Below are positions 35,302-47,230 of a stretch of DNA of 64,000 nucleotides, one piece after another. Source of the stretch: Anagrus nilaparvatae (taxonomy: Eukaryota > Arthropoda > Insecta > Hymenoptera > Mymaridae). A program made the position numbers and the translations under genes. The notes under the pieces were generated by a model. It made no database searches. It saw only the letters and a list, made by a program, of their open reading frames with translations, and was not told the DNA's origin. Every line of letters begins with the position of its first letter. Position 1 is the first letter of the stretch. The stretch lies in contig JAKSXM010000272.1 in NCBI GenBank assembly GCA_022575985.1, positions 20,704,501 to 20,768,500 on the forward strand, written 5' to 3'.

Positions 35302-37728
35302 TTATTGTACCGATAAGTTTTGAGTTACCAAAGGTACCTGTTGTGCACCTGCGTTGTTTTCTTGATTCTTAACAACTTTTTTTGTAGTTCTTTTTGACCT
35401 TCTTCCTGTTCTCTTAGAATATTTCCTCTTATTACTTCTTTTCTTTTTTAAATCAGGAATTGTAATTTCTGATTTGTAACCTGAGAACAAATAAGCAAAC
35501 AATAAATAATTATTTTTAAATTAGATAATTTTCATAAAAATTATACAATACTTACCAGGATTTGATTTATTTAACTCGTTTGTATAAAAAAATACAAGTT
35601 CATCTTTTAATTTTTTTATCACGTTTGATCTATAATTTCCTCGTAGTATAATACTTCTATTATTTCTTTTTAATTTCAATTGCATCTCCTCCAGATTTTT
35701 ATTGTACTTCCAGCTTACATTTATTTTTTCTTTTAAATTAACAGTCGCCTTCCTTGTTATCTGCCAAGTTGATGGATTTAATATTAAATTTTTTTTTAAT
35801 TTTATATTACCAGAAAGATAATCAGTCATTTGATCTGTGGAAATTTTTTCAACTGGAATACGTAAGACTAGAGAAACTTCATATTTTAGTGAATTAAATG
35901 CAATCAATTTTACAGTCTCATATTCTGAAGTAAACATTTTAAATGCATGTACAATTTTCATAATATTTATTAAATCTTTCAAAGGATAAAAGCCAGCTCC
36001 TCCTTCTTCTGCTGGTAAAATTATGACTTCATCTGATACTTTATCTGGTAAATCTAACCATTTTTTAGCAACTAATTTTAGCATTTCATCCTCGCTTTGT
36101 AAATCAGGTATTTCTTGTAAACCTTTAAAATAGTTTTCAACTCTTGGATAAATAAATTTATTTACCGAATCAATTTTTTGATAGGAATCTAGTTTAGATT
36201 CATTAATCAATTCAATATTTTTTTTCATTTCATCTAAGGTTGGTATAACATCTTCAGCAATTCTTAAAGCTTGCTTAACTCCAAAAAATTTATCCATTTC
36301 ATCCTCTGATAAAATTCTTAATTTTTGATTATTAAAGACAAATGATTCAGTTGTTATTACTTGATTATTTTTTCCACAATAATGAAGAATTGATGATTTA
36401 TCATTTTTAAATTTAATTCCAATTAATTTTGCTCTTTCATTAACTAAGGTTAATAAATTATTCATTTTTGCAACAGAATCAGTGAATAATGTTAATTCAT
36501 TACACATTACAAAATGATTAATATTTTCTTTGTAAATCTGAATTGTATCATTTTTAGCTATTAATAATGATTTTAATAAAGGTTCCATAACTAAACTTAA
36601 AAGAACAGGATTTAATGGATTCCCTGGCAACATTCCATTTATAATCTTAATTGGTTCGGTAAATCCTGTATAACTTTTAGATTCATAACTACTAACACGA
36701 ATCATTGTTTCAGATTCATTAAATGCAGTTTTAATTATATTTAAAATAACTTCAGGTACAGCAAATTTTTGTAATACATACAAAACCGCCGATTGAGGAA
36801 TTGATTCAGCAGCATCAGCAAAATTTAACCACGATACAATTAAATTTTTACCAGTTAGATTGACATAATTTTTACATTCTTGTAACAAGAAACTACTCTC
36901 ACATGCAGCATTATCTAATTTATAACTTCTTTGAGTGGAACTAATTTTTTCACTATTGATTCCCCATACATATAAGCGAGCTGCAAGTAAAGCATAAAAT
37001 AATTTTGGGATTGTATTGTACATAGTTATTGATTTCCAATTTTTAAGATCGTCTGGATTATCATCTTCATTTTCATTAATTTTTACCAAAACGGAATATG
37101 TTTCATTCCAATTTTTTGGAACTGAATTTACTCGCAAACAGGCATTATAAAATGCAGTTAATAATTCACAGTTTTTATCAATTTTAAGTAATTGAGAAAA
37201 TCTTAATCTATCCAAACCTACACTTCTAGAATTACTTATATCACATCTTATTTTTGATAAAAGCTTACTTCTAACTTCTGTTGTTTTAAAATCTGAGGTA
37301 AGTTTATTATCATGGTGTTTAAATTTGCTTGGATCATTTACATCCCAAAGAGACTGTGGCAGTTCAGAAATCTTACATACTGGAGTCTTTGAAAATTTTG
37401 AAGAAAAATGTTTTTCAATTTTTTCACCTTCTATCATACAATACTTCGTAGGTCCAAACAATACTTCTTGAACAGCACGATGCTTTTGATTTTTATATAA
37501 GCCTTGTATTTCTGGAGCATTATTTATATTGATTTTTTGGGGATTTGTATTCATTTTTGGAATCCTAGCTTTTTTTTGACGAGCTCCTCCTTCTTGATTT
37601 CTAACATCGCTTAACGTTGAAATATAATTAGTTAATTCCAATGATAAATCATTTAAAGTATTAACGTCATTAATACTGTTAATTTTAGAAATTAACATAG
37701 TATTCAGTGGTGTCTCTGTAGACTCCAT
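35302..37728 (-). CDS. Domesticated non-LTR retrotransposon reverse transcriptase, catalytically dead
   Basis: Two coding exons, 37728-35556 and 35480-35302, joined through a 75-bp GTAAGT...CTCAG intron, give 783 residues. Residues 75-120 match the linker before the RT domain of R2/NeSL-like elements (QGLYKNQKHRAVQEVLFG). GLDRLRFSQL (171-180) and NWKSITMYNTIPKLF (230-244) match RT motifs 0-2. Motif A is SWLNFADAAESIP (299-311), where the aspartate of WLD is N302. Motif B is GMLPGNPLNP (365-374). Motif C is MCNEL (408-412) in place of xADD, so both aspartates are gone (N410, E411). A thumb/linker block ends KKWLDLPDKVSDEVIILPAE and GGAGFYPLKDL (555-585). There are no zinc fingers or endonuclease; the second exon encodes a K/R-rich tail (735-760). 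The frame can be extended six codons 5' only from a TTG, and a TTTCAG acceptor sits just before the ATG, so the ATG at 37728 is chosen. Function unknown. Confidence 0.88.
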
Positions 37729-37736
37729 TTTGAAAG

Positions 37737-38291
37737 CCTGAAACAATTTTATTAAATAATATTTCTATTCAATGATTTTATAGAAAATGAAAAAAAAGGT
37801 TTTTTTCTGATAATAGCTATTGTTAAAAAAAATGCCTTCAAGACTGTTGATAAATGATAAATAAAATTGGTTATAATAAAAAATGAAATTAAGAGTAAAT
37901 AAAAAAGCACATACACAAGAACACCGGTATAGAGGCCTCTAAGTTTTTTCTTCTATAATTAAAAATTAATTTTAATCTAACAATGATAAACTGATAAATT
38001 TATTTTTATAACATAAATAAACAAACTAATAAAGGATATTTTCTTTGTCTAATTATAATTATAAAATAATTTTAGTATCAAAATGCTGAGTACGCGTTAT
38101 TTCTTTTGTTTCATCATCAATTTATGTATTACTTTTTTTTGCGTTTCTTTCTGACATTTAATCGAAAATTTTTCTTTTACCTTTTTAAAAAATTAAATAA
38201 TATTTTGTAGGTACTTACTTTTTTTAAATAATTATTTATGAATTATTTATTCAAAATTTTATGCAGCGATGAATATTTTTCAACTTTATAG
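37737..38291 (-). promoter_or_regulatory. Possible 5' UTR intron and TATA box of the RT-derived gene
   Basis: On the minus strand an acceptor (TTGTTTCAG, with the exon resuming at 37737) lies 9 bp before the ATG. A GTAAGT donor occurs at 38218-38213 and a TATAAA at 38291-38286. Together they could describe a short untranslated first exon and an intron of about 480 bp. This is inference from motifs only. Confidence 0.3.
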
Positions 38292-38831
38292 CTTTCTCTG
38301 TGTTTTGACTTCTGATGACGCTGGCTGAGATCAAAGTCACTTTCTTGACAGTGAGATTAAAAAAAGAAGGAGAGGGGTGACCGGTATTATATTTTTATTA
38401 AAACAAAACATAAACAAAAGCAGCAAAGGAATTTCTAATTTATCATCAGTTTGTAAGTATATAACTATAAATTATTGAAGGCAAATTATAATATGCGAAT
38501 AAAGAAAACTAAATTTTATGTTTTGATTTCGATATAATTATTAACTGATATAAAATGCGATAAAAAAAAGTAAACAAACCGTACGTATATGGGTCATTAA
38601 TCGAAGCGTATACATTTTATGAAAGCCGGTGAAAAATACAAAAAAATATACATGGGCAAGTTCAGCTAAAATCGTTTAAAAATTATTATTTATTTTGGTA
38701 AGGCCGTTTCTGCACTAGTCGCACATCATCATCTTTTTGATAATAATATCTACTAGACATTTTTTAATTTATAGCCGGAATTGTGTCTATAAATTATAAT
38801 TACGCCAGCTACACAAAGAAATGTCTATATT
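38292..38831. other. Gene-free stretch
   Basis: Mostly AT-rich, with a slightly GC-richer patch near 38310-38385. No coding sequence or clear repeat seen. Confidence 0.4.
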
Positions 38832-39792
38832 ACTCCTGCAGTCAAAATACGGGTTTGGTTGTATTTTCTCTGGCGAACACGAGATTTGCTCTACTATTTT
38901 TGTATTTGTATTTATTGTTTACCTCTTTTGCACTACTATAGGTTTTTTGGGTTGCTGAACACGAAAATCGGTGTCATTTGACAGAGAAATTGAGGCTTCG
39001 CCCTTAAATTTGCAAAAAATACCCCCAAAAAGGGTTTTTTTTTACATATTTGCAATTTGAGCGCTCAGATTGGCACCATACGGGTTTTTTGGGTCGCTGA
39101 TCAAGAATTTCGACTCCTTTTTCACAAATAACTAATATTTCACCCCTAAATTGGCTAAAACTCCCCCTCCCCCCCAAGGGGGTGATTTGCTATTTTCGCA
39201 CTTTGAGCATCCAGGATATATCCATATAGGTTTTTTGGGTCGCTAATCAAGAATTTTGACTTATTTTTCATAAATAATCAATATTTCACCCTTAAATTGG
39301 CTAAGTCCCCCCTCCAAGGGTAAGTTTATTTTTTACTTTTAGGGGTTGTTGTGAGCTATTTTAGGGGTGAAATATTGATTATTTATGAAAAATAAGTCAA
39401 AATTCTTGATTAGCGTCCCAAAAAACCTAAATAGATATATCCTGGATGCTCAAAGTGCGAAAATAGCAAAACATCCCCTTGGGGGGGGGGGGGGAGTTTT
39501 AGCCAATTTAGGGGTGAAATATTAGTTATATATAAATATTGTGAAAAAGGAGTCGAAAATCTTAATCAGCGACCCAAAAAACCCGTATGGTGCCAATCTG
39601 AGCGCTCAAATTGCAAATATGTAAAAAAAACCCTTTTTGGGGGTAGTTTTTGCAAATTTAAGGGTGAAGCCCCAATTTCTCTGCCAAATGACCCCGATTT
39701 TCGTGTTCAGCGACCCAAAAAACCTATAGTAGAGCAAATCTCGTGTTCGCCAGTGAAAATACACCCCCCCCCCCCCGTATTTTGACTGGAGT
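38832..39792. mobile_element. Foldback element built from 140-bp units, copy 2
   Basis: Termini ACTCCTGCAGTCAAAATACG (left) and CCGTATTTTGACTGGAGT (right). Left-arm units carry GGGTTGCT/GGGTCGCT at about 38950, 39090 and 39237. Right-arm units carry AGCGTCCC/AGCGACCC at about 39412, 39568 and 39709. It is shorter than copy 1 (about 960 bp). Homopolymer C and G runs mark the arms (39157-39180, 39479-39496, 39764-39776). The short open frames here are unit read-through. Directly after the right end lies TATATGGGTGCTTTTCACAG, a terminus of the 18.2/18.8 kb element family. Confidence 0.82.
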
Positions 39793-41796
39793 ATATGGGT
39801 GCTTTTCACAGAAACAGTATATATATTTTTCTATCACTTCTAAAGCAAAGCGAACGATTGATGGGACATTATAAACCCATGAGGTCAAGAAAATATTTTT
39901 TTCATTTCTTGCCCTGTCCTGATCATTACAAATAAGAAATTAAAGATTTTATATTAGAAAATACTTGGCGATATAAATAAAAATAAAGAAAAAAAAGTGT
40001 AAAAGAGTAGTCATACACAACTATTCATAGTCATACACAACTATTTTATTTAATTAATAGTGTAGCCAAATATATGCAATTATCAAATAATCCAAAGGAC
40101 CTCGCAAAAAGGTACAGGATTTTGCCTTTCGGTCGAATTGGCCGAATTTTGGACAGGTTGTAGATTTTTTCATTCTGAACAAAAGTCTCAATGGGCTTGG
40201 GCACATAACTCAAAAGTCTCAACTTTGGCGTCTACGGAGCTTGCAAGCTCCAAAGCTCCACCATGGTAAGATCGCTTCAAAACCTTTTTTCTTTTATTTT
40301 TAAAGTATACCTTTTTGTTTTTGAGGTCGCTAATTTCAAATCTGATGTTTAATTGACATTATTGACATTTGGCAGCTGTCAACTAGCTGTCAAATTGACA
40401 ACAGAATACAAAAAACTTAAAATAATGATTTTACTATATGTTTTCGAGGTTGCTGAGCTCGAAACTGATGACAAAATGACATAGTCGATAGTTGTCAGCT
40501 TTCATTGAGCTGTAACATTGACCAACGAAAATGATAAACTTAGTCATTCAAATTTTTTATTATTAAATTTTCTGTTTTTTGATTAATGAAAATAATTAAA
40601 CAATTTTTCTCTGTTTTTTAAACTGGTTTTTAAAAAGTCTGGAAAGATTAAGGACTGTAATTATGTACCTACTTATACCTGGTGATAATACTTAGTTACA
40701 AATCATTCAAAAATGATTTGATCAAAACTTCCCCCATTTAATATTCAGTGATTCTTGACGTGTGTATTTTTAAATAAGAACTGTCCAGAATCTAGTAGCG
40801 TCTCTTTGTAATTTTATTGCTAATAATTACTTCTTAGAAGTCCTCGATGTCTTAATTACCAAATTTTATTAGCATATAAATTGTTTCTTGAAATAGCTGC
40901 TGCCTTTCTAAATTTCATCAAATTCCTCAATCAATTTTGATTGCGTAATCTGGTTATTTATTTCATCATAGTATATTCTTATTTTCTGTCAAAACAAAAT
41001 TTCTTCGGATTTCAGTTTTTTGTGTACATTTTTTCATTTTGGAAACTCGAAAAAATTTTTTTTTAATTTTTTAAAATTTATTTATATGAAACAAATTTTT
41101 TATTATACTTCAAAAAACCCTTTAAGGGTTGTTTTTTGCTAATTTAAGAGTAATCCTCCAATTTTTAACTGAAAAAAAACCGATTTTTGTGATCAGTGAC
41201 CTAAAAAACTTTATTAGACCAAATCTTGGAGGGCTAGAACGAAAGTTACGAAAGCACCCCTTTTAGTTTAAAAACAATATTATTTTTCATTACAGTAATT
41301 TTTTTCGGATGTAATACCTAATTTTTTTACAGGAGTTTGAAATGACAATATCAAAGAAAAGATTATGTTTAGTTATTTTTGTTATATTACACCTCGTTAG
41401 ATGAAACAGATTTATTGCTTGAGGAATCGTAGTGCCAATAATTAAATTTTTAATTTAATTCTGTAAATATATAAATTATTTAAAATCCAAAAATTTTAAC
41501 AAGTATTTCTTGATACACTGTAGAATGCTAGCTAAAACGTGTATATTTATTTTGCCTTTAGATGCTTTGGTTATTTCATAAATAATTAAAAAATTTTGTT
41601 TTTATTTTTTATAAAAATTTTATTTTTCAAGAAATTTTTAATATAAACGATAAAAATTACTTATATTACACAAAAAATAAAACTATAAATAATACCTTTT
41701 TAGAGCTTTGATTTTTCCTGTATTAGCTTATGTTAAGTAATTTTTATTCTCTTCGAGAAAATAATATTAAAAATTAAAAAAATTATTTAAAAATTA
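39793..41796. other. Gene-free stretch with repeat fragments
   Basis: A duplicated CATAGTCATACACAACTATT-like phrase occurs at 40006-40044. A foldback-unit fragment lies at about 41115-41275, and a terminal fragment of the 28.4 kb family (TTGCTTGAGGAATCGTAGTGCC) at about 41420. No coding sequence recognised. Confidence 0.45.
41115..41275 (-). repeat. Fragment of the 140-bp foldback-repeat family
   Basis: AAGGGTTGTTTTTTGCTAATTTAAG, then GTGATCAGTGACCTAAAAAACTTTATTAGACCAAATC, then AAAGCACCCCTTTTAG follow the order of a right-arm unit but are diverged. Confidence 0.5.
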
Positions 41797-44700
41797 TTAT
41801 TTATTTATAAATATCTTACTTAAATTATGATCAATTATAATATTATCTTTTGGAAGAATTTTTTTACGTGGTTTTAATAAATTTTTTGTCGATGGTCTTC
41901 TAATATTGCTGATACCAATTTTATATGATTTTGCTCCTAATTGATTAATTTTAGTCTAAAAAAAAAAAAATTTATTGATTCATAACTAAATTAATATTAC
42001 ACTGAAAAAAAATTTCGCTAACGGTAAATGGAATTTCGCTTCTTGCAAGCTGATTTTTGCTTGTGGCTGACAGAATTTTTTTTCTTCTCAAACAATTGCA
42101 AATTACTTGAAACTTAAAGAAAATTAAAAAAAAAATTTCTCAAGTCTCATCATACCGTAAACACACAGATCCTAAATAAGTGGGAAAAACATTTTTTTTG
42201 TCATTTTCTTTACGTTTCAAGTCATTTGCAATCGTTTGACAAGATAAAAAAATTTTTAGTCATTAAAAAAAAAATTTGTATACTTTGTTAATTCTACACT
42301 ATAAAATTACCTTGCTTGAAAATTTTAATAAAAATGAAACTAAAAAACCTCCACAGGTATAAAAACAATTAGACTTTTGGGATAATAGTACAATAATAAA
42401 TTATGTGACATCGAGATTTTTCTTCGAATGAGAAAAAAAATTTTATAATTTTGCATATGATTTGAAATTTTAAGCTATTAATATAAGGGCAAGGGATCTG
42501 ATCAACACAAAATTATTCGACACATCAATGATTCTACACAAAAAAGTTTTGCAGAATCGTTCTACACCAAAAATCGTTGTGCTGAAAAGTTCAACACAAA
42601 TTTTTTTTAGTCAAATTATTCAACACGCCATTTTAAATATTAAATAACTTATTTCTTTCATAAACTAGCATAATTAAATATCACTTAATACAGTGTGTTG
42701 AATATTTTGATTAGAAAAAATTTGTGTTGATCTTTTCAACACAAGGATTTTCGGTGTAGAACAATTCCGCTAAACTTTTTTGTGTAGAATTATTGATGTG
42801 TTGAATAATTTTGTGTTGAACAGATCCCTTGCCAGTATAAGTAATTTATTTTTCAAGCAAATGCTTGAAATTTCAGGCGCAGCTCCCTAATCGAGCACTG
42901 TGGATTGGAAATTTAATTTTTGGATCATACAGATTTTTGATATATTTAAAAATATTGATTTTTAGACCTCAGTGTTAGTTAATTATCATTTTTTATGTTA
43001 AAAACGATTTTTTTTCAATTAAAATAGGTCCATAAAATTATGTTTATTGGGTCATCAAATAGAAAAATGAAATCCATTTTTACCGAAAATGGCCCTGTTG
43101 CCCAAAATAGAAATTTTAAAGTTATTTTTTGCGGAGTTTTCAATATTTTTATCTGGATCACTTGTTACGAATATGATATTTATTTTGATCTAAAATACGC
43201 TAGTTGCCCACAATAAACAACTCTACTTAATTTTTTGTGGTTTGATAAGTATTTCCTATTGAGAGCAACTATATGGACTATACCCGGTAAAAACGGATTT
43301 CATATTAGTACAAAAGTAAATACAAAAGTATTATACAAAAGTAAAATCAGTATACCATTTTAGTTAACTATTTATGGTGTTTCACAAATAGTGTAAAGTT
43401 TTATTATTTTAACAAGTCAAAAGGATTTAATATTTATCTGATTTCTTATTACCGAAGGCAGAAGTTGACAAAGGTTAATTATTTTTATGATTATCAATTT
43501 TGGACACAATTTTTTTGTACTAAATTTGTGGCGTATTATTCTGTTTACTAAGTTTTTGCAACCTGAATAGATTTTAAAATATTTTTTTATGCCTGAAGAA
43601 TATGAAATATAATGGGAATCATCTATATAAATAATAACGAAATGCTTTAACATCAAAAACGTTAAATATTCAAGCAAAGCCATGTTACAGTGTAAGTGTA
43701 ATAAAAAAAAGAATGGTCTAAAAAAAAATTAATTATTTACTACTTAATTTTAATTAATTATATTTTTATTAATAATAAAAGTTCTTAATTAACTACAATA
43801 ATACAATTTTAAATCACCTCACCATCAGTTGCATTATTATCTTCACCCTGTAATAAAAAAGAAAAAATTTTAGATTATTTTCAAAAATAATTTATTCTTA
43901 TATACTTTTTGGGTTTATCGTTGAAAAAAAATTTATTTTTTCTTAGAATTTTGCAATTGTTTAAATTTTAACTAGAACTTGATTTGAAGCGAAATAGTGA
44001 ATTTTCAATTTCCGGTGTTCTTAGAGTAATTTTCGATTTTATAACAACATTAAATTCGTTCAATTTTTACAAATAAGGGTCAAACTTAATAATACCAAAA
44101 TGAATTTTCTTGTATTTTCTGGATTAAGTGGCCGATAAACATGAAATTTTTAACAACTAACGATTCAGAGGATCCTTGCCAAAAAAAAATAATGAGCGCA
44201 GATATGTATCCAATTTGGGTAATATGGAAAAATAAAGAATTTTTTTTATTTTCTAACTTTTAGTCATAAAATATTATTTTAATGGCCTAAAAATTTTAGC
44301 TCCATAGGAAAATTAAGAAAGGGGTCTCAAATCCCTAAGAATCTATACAATGAAGCCTAGCTTCATACTTCGAATTCCACCAATAATTTATGAGAAATAA
44401 AGCCATCAAATAAATTTAGAACCTGGTTTTTACTAAAAGAATTAAATTTTATATTTACATTTTTTTGATCAAGATTATCCCTGGAACTTTCATTTGATTC
44501 ATCAGTAGTTTCAGATTCTTGTTTATCTGGTGCAACAGAATTTTTATGGCTTAAATTTGTTGGTAAGCAAGAAATTCCAATATTATCTATAGGTCTTATC
44601 AAAGTTGATTTTCTTGCACGATAATTTACAGTATTGTCAGTTGAATCTACTGAATTAAATATTTTTTTAAAATTATTTTCAATATTTAAAAAATACCAAA

Positions 44701-44862
44701 CCAACAAAAAATTTTTAAAAATTGCAAATTGAATTATTTATTACCTTGTTGCATTATACATGACATCCCAATTGAATCTTTTGGTTGATAAGCACCAGAA
44801 CGTAAATGTGGAATTTTTAATCTTCCATCATCAGTATCAAATGATGTTTTTGATTGGCTCAT
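41797..44862 (-). CDS. Hypothetical protein, four exons, 195 residues
   Basis: Exons 44862-44745, 44649-44369, 43847-43818 and 41955-41797; all junctions are GT-AG and phases agree. The protein starts MSQSKTSFDTDDGRLKIPHL. No domain is recognised. It is hydrophilic, with an acidic/serine-rich middle (ESETTDESNESSRDN), one more hydrophobic stretch (VLNLFDGFISHKLLVEFE) and a basic C-terminal exon. A short motif recurs three times: PKDSIGMSC (about 28-36), PIDNIGISC (about 63-71) and SYKIGISN (near the last-exon start). No signal peptide or membrane segment. Exon 1/2 joining is well supported by the donor GTAATA and the acceptor TTAATTCAG. The 30-bp exon 3 and distant exon 4 are less certain: exon 3 could also use a GATG|GTGAGG donor, but that would shift the last exon into a stop. 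Confidence 0.6.
42486..42835. mobile_element. 350-bp MITE flanked by TA, in intron of the hypothetical gene
   Basis: Termini AGGGCAAGGGATCTGATCAA and a right end whose complement is CTGGCAAGGGATCTGTTCAA, flanked by TA on both sides (42484-42485, 42836-42837), as in Tc1/mariner-type insertion. The inverted repeats extend for about 130 bp with CAACACAAAATTATTC and ACACAAAAAAGTTT blocks. Non-coding. Confidence 0.75.
43020..43310. mobile_element. Second copy of the GGTCCATAAAA foldback family
   Basis: ATAGGTCCATAAAATTATG, GAAATCCATTTTTACC and CCCTGTTGCCCA mirror 21327-21430, and the other side (AACGGATTTCATATTAG) mirrors the right arm there. Ends are approximate. Confidence 0.5.
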
Positions 44863-45295
44863 TTTTATTAACGGTTTATTTATTAAAAACCAAAACGCAG
44901 AATTTTAATTCAGGATATTATTTTTTAGACTTGAATCTATCCTTTCATTTAAATTTTATTTCTTGATTTGTTTATTTATATTTTTTTAGGTTATTTTAAT
45001 ATTTTTCAATAAATTCTTCCCTTTTTTAATAATAAATCGTGTTTTATTTTTTTATTTGTTTTTATATTTGGAAATAAATTTGAATATTCTTATTTTAGGG
45101 TACAAGCAATTATAACAAAGAAAAAAGTTTTTTAATGATTAAAAATAGTTATTTCATTTTAATTTACATTATTTGTTTCAGAGTCTAAATTGCTTTTAAT
45201 GCAACTCATATTAGTTGGTTAAATATTTCTGATACCGATTGTTTTGCTGAAACTTTGATGATAAACCTTGCCATAACGGGATTTGATTTGTTATA
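44863..45295. other. Spacer upstream of the hypothetical gene
   Basis: AT-rich DNA that would contain the promoter of the minus-strand gene. No recognisable element. Confidence 0.35.
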
Positions 45296-45586
45296 CACTG
45301 TAAAAGTAGGCATTTTCCAGGATTTGAATTAACCATAGCTATTATGTGACCAATAATTAATTAAAATTTTAAAAAAGAAAGCTTATATATCATTATAAAA
45401 TCAGTTTTTTTTATGGATGGTTAAATCATGAAATTTTTATGATAATTGGCATACATTTTAAAAATTTCAATAAATTCTTGGCCATTTAGCAGTAGGCAAA
45501 GTTTTGATTCACTGCTTGAATTTTCAAGCAACTGCTTGCAATTTCAAGTGAATGCCTTAAAATTTGAGCATAATATTTTTACAGTG
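45296..45586. mobile_element. Tc1/mariner-type MITE (CACTGTAAAA family), copy 1
   Basis: Termini CACTGTAAAA at 45296 and TTTTTACAGTG ending at 45586, with TA on both outer sides. The interior includes TTGAATTTTCAAGCA palindromic phrases. The inverted-orientation relative at 62701-62912 shares the block that reads ATATCATTATAAAATCAG here. Confidence 0.7.
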
Positions 45587-47230
45587 TAGGTTTTGATCTA
45601 AAGTCTTGAAAGTTATGAAAAACTATGGGGGGCCTATAACAAACACCTATGTTTAGTCAGTCCTTAAAACTCACTTTTTTGATTAATTTTTTGATGTTCC
45701 ATAGTTTCATTTTTAAATTTGATGCCTATTTCTCCAAAGAAGCTTGTGTCAGCTAGATACTTTGTTTGGCTTAAAATCAATTTACTCGTACAATAAAGTT
45801 TTGGGATCTCGGGGATTAAAAATGAATAGCACCCTTAAAATATTATTCTGTGGCATGCATCGCTCATATTGACCCTAGGAAGGCCTTATATTTTAAATGT
45901 AGATTTAAAACTTGCTGCAGTGAGCGTATAATATTTTTCAACTAAATAAATAGTAGCCTTATATGTTTTTTGTAATATTCACAAAATATAATAAGTTACT
46001 GTAAATTTGTTTAATTATAAATTACGGGGTCCTAAGAATTAATAAAACTGGAAAACCAAAGGAAGGGGAAATATAAGAAAATTTGATGTTCGTTTATAAT
46101 AAAAAAATCAGCCAAAAAATTTTCTAATCTTGTATTTTTTAATGAAAAATGCACGATTTTCAAGTAAACTTTTTTTTTTTTTTAAATTACAAAATAGGAA
46201 GAATTATCAATATTTTAATTTTTCATCACTCCAAGAAAAGAAAATTTGGTTTATTCATCTTTGTTAAGAATTAAAATTCTAAGCAAATATAAATTTTTTT
46301 TTATTATTATATAAAAAATAACGGACTGCAACTTTGACCAAAGACTATATTTTGTCTTATATGACTCAATAATTTTTTAATTAAAAACACTTTGTTTTCA
46401 AAATAGGGTGTCAGAAAAATTGGCCCACTTAAATGGGTGCTCATAACTGCTTTATTATTTTTTACTGCATATGACCTGTAGCTATTTTTTACTGAAAAAG
46501 AAAGCAATTATTTATCATTAAGTATACTAGAAATTAAAACTATACATTTAAAATAAGTGTCATTGAAGGTTAAAGGGTTGTCGAATTTTGTGTTTTTTTT
46601 TATAAGTGGGACAATTTTCCTAAAATGCGGCAAACTCCTTTTTTAAAAAATTGGAGTTCTTTTTATATAATGTTACGTTGATGTCGCCACTGTACTGTAT
46701 TCCATACTACAGAATCAAAAAATGAACAATGTTTTTTTTTATAAACTTTCTTGACCTCGCCTTTTTTTACTTAAAAATAAGATGAATTTTTAAAGAACAT
46801 GTGTGAGTGAAAAACAAAACAACTGCACTTTAAATATATTTTCTCTCTTTATAAAATAAGAGTCTAGAATAAAATGTTTGCCTGGGTTATGTTATAAAGT
46901 TTTCCGCGCTTTTGTCTAAGTTTTTCCTTCTTCTTTTCATATAAATATATAAAAATAATACACTGTCTTTTCTTTTTATAAAAATAATACTGCGTAAAGA
47001 ATTTAAATAGACTATCTATATAAATTTCAATAATATATTTATTACTTTAAACGTGATGATATTGCAAGTGGACAGTACACAATGGCGAGATAAGAAACTT
47101 GTTTTTTCAGGTGGACAAAATAATAATAAAAAGTGTAATAAAGGAAATTTCCAAATTTATTTCAAATTTTTAGAAATATTAAAAAGTTTTTATATTGAAA
47201 TATTTTTTTGAATTCTATAATACTTGGAAA
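45587..47230. other. Gene-free stretch upstream of EI24
   Basis: AT-rich, with no recognisable coding exon or repeat. The EI24 promoter should lie near its 3' end. The 66-residue open frame at 46307-46507 resembles no family. Confidence 0.4.

Noticed and set aside
37729..37746. Six-codon upstream extension of the RT-derived protein starting at TTG
   Set aside because: TTG is not a normal eukaryotic start and the extension overlaps a likely splice acceptor; the ATG at 37728 fits better.
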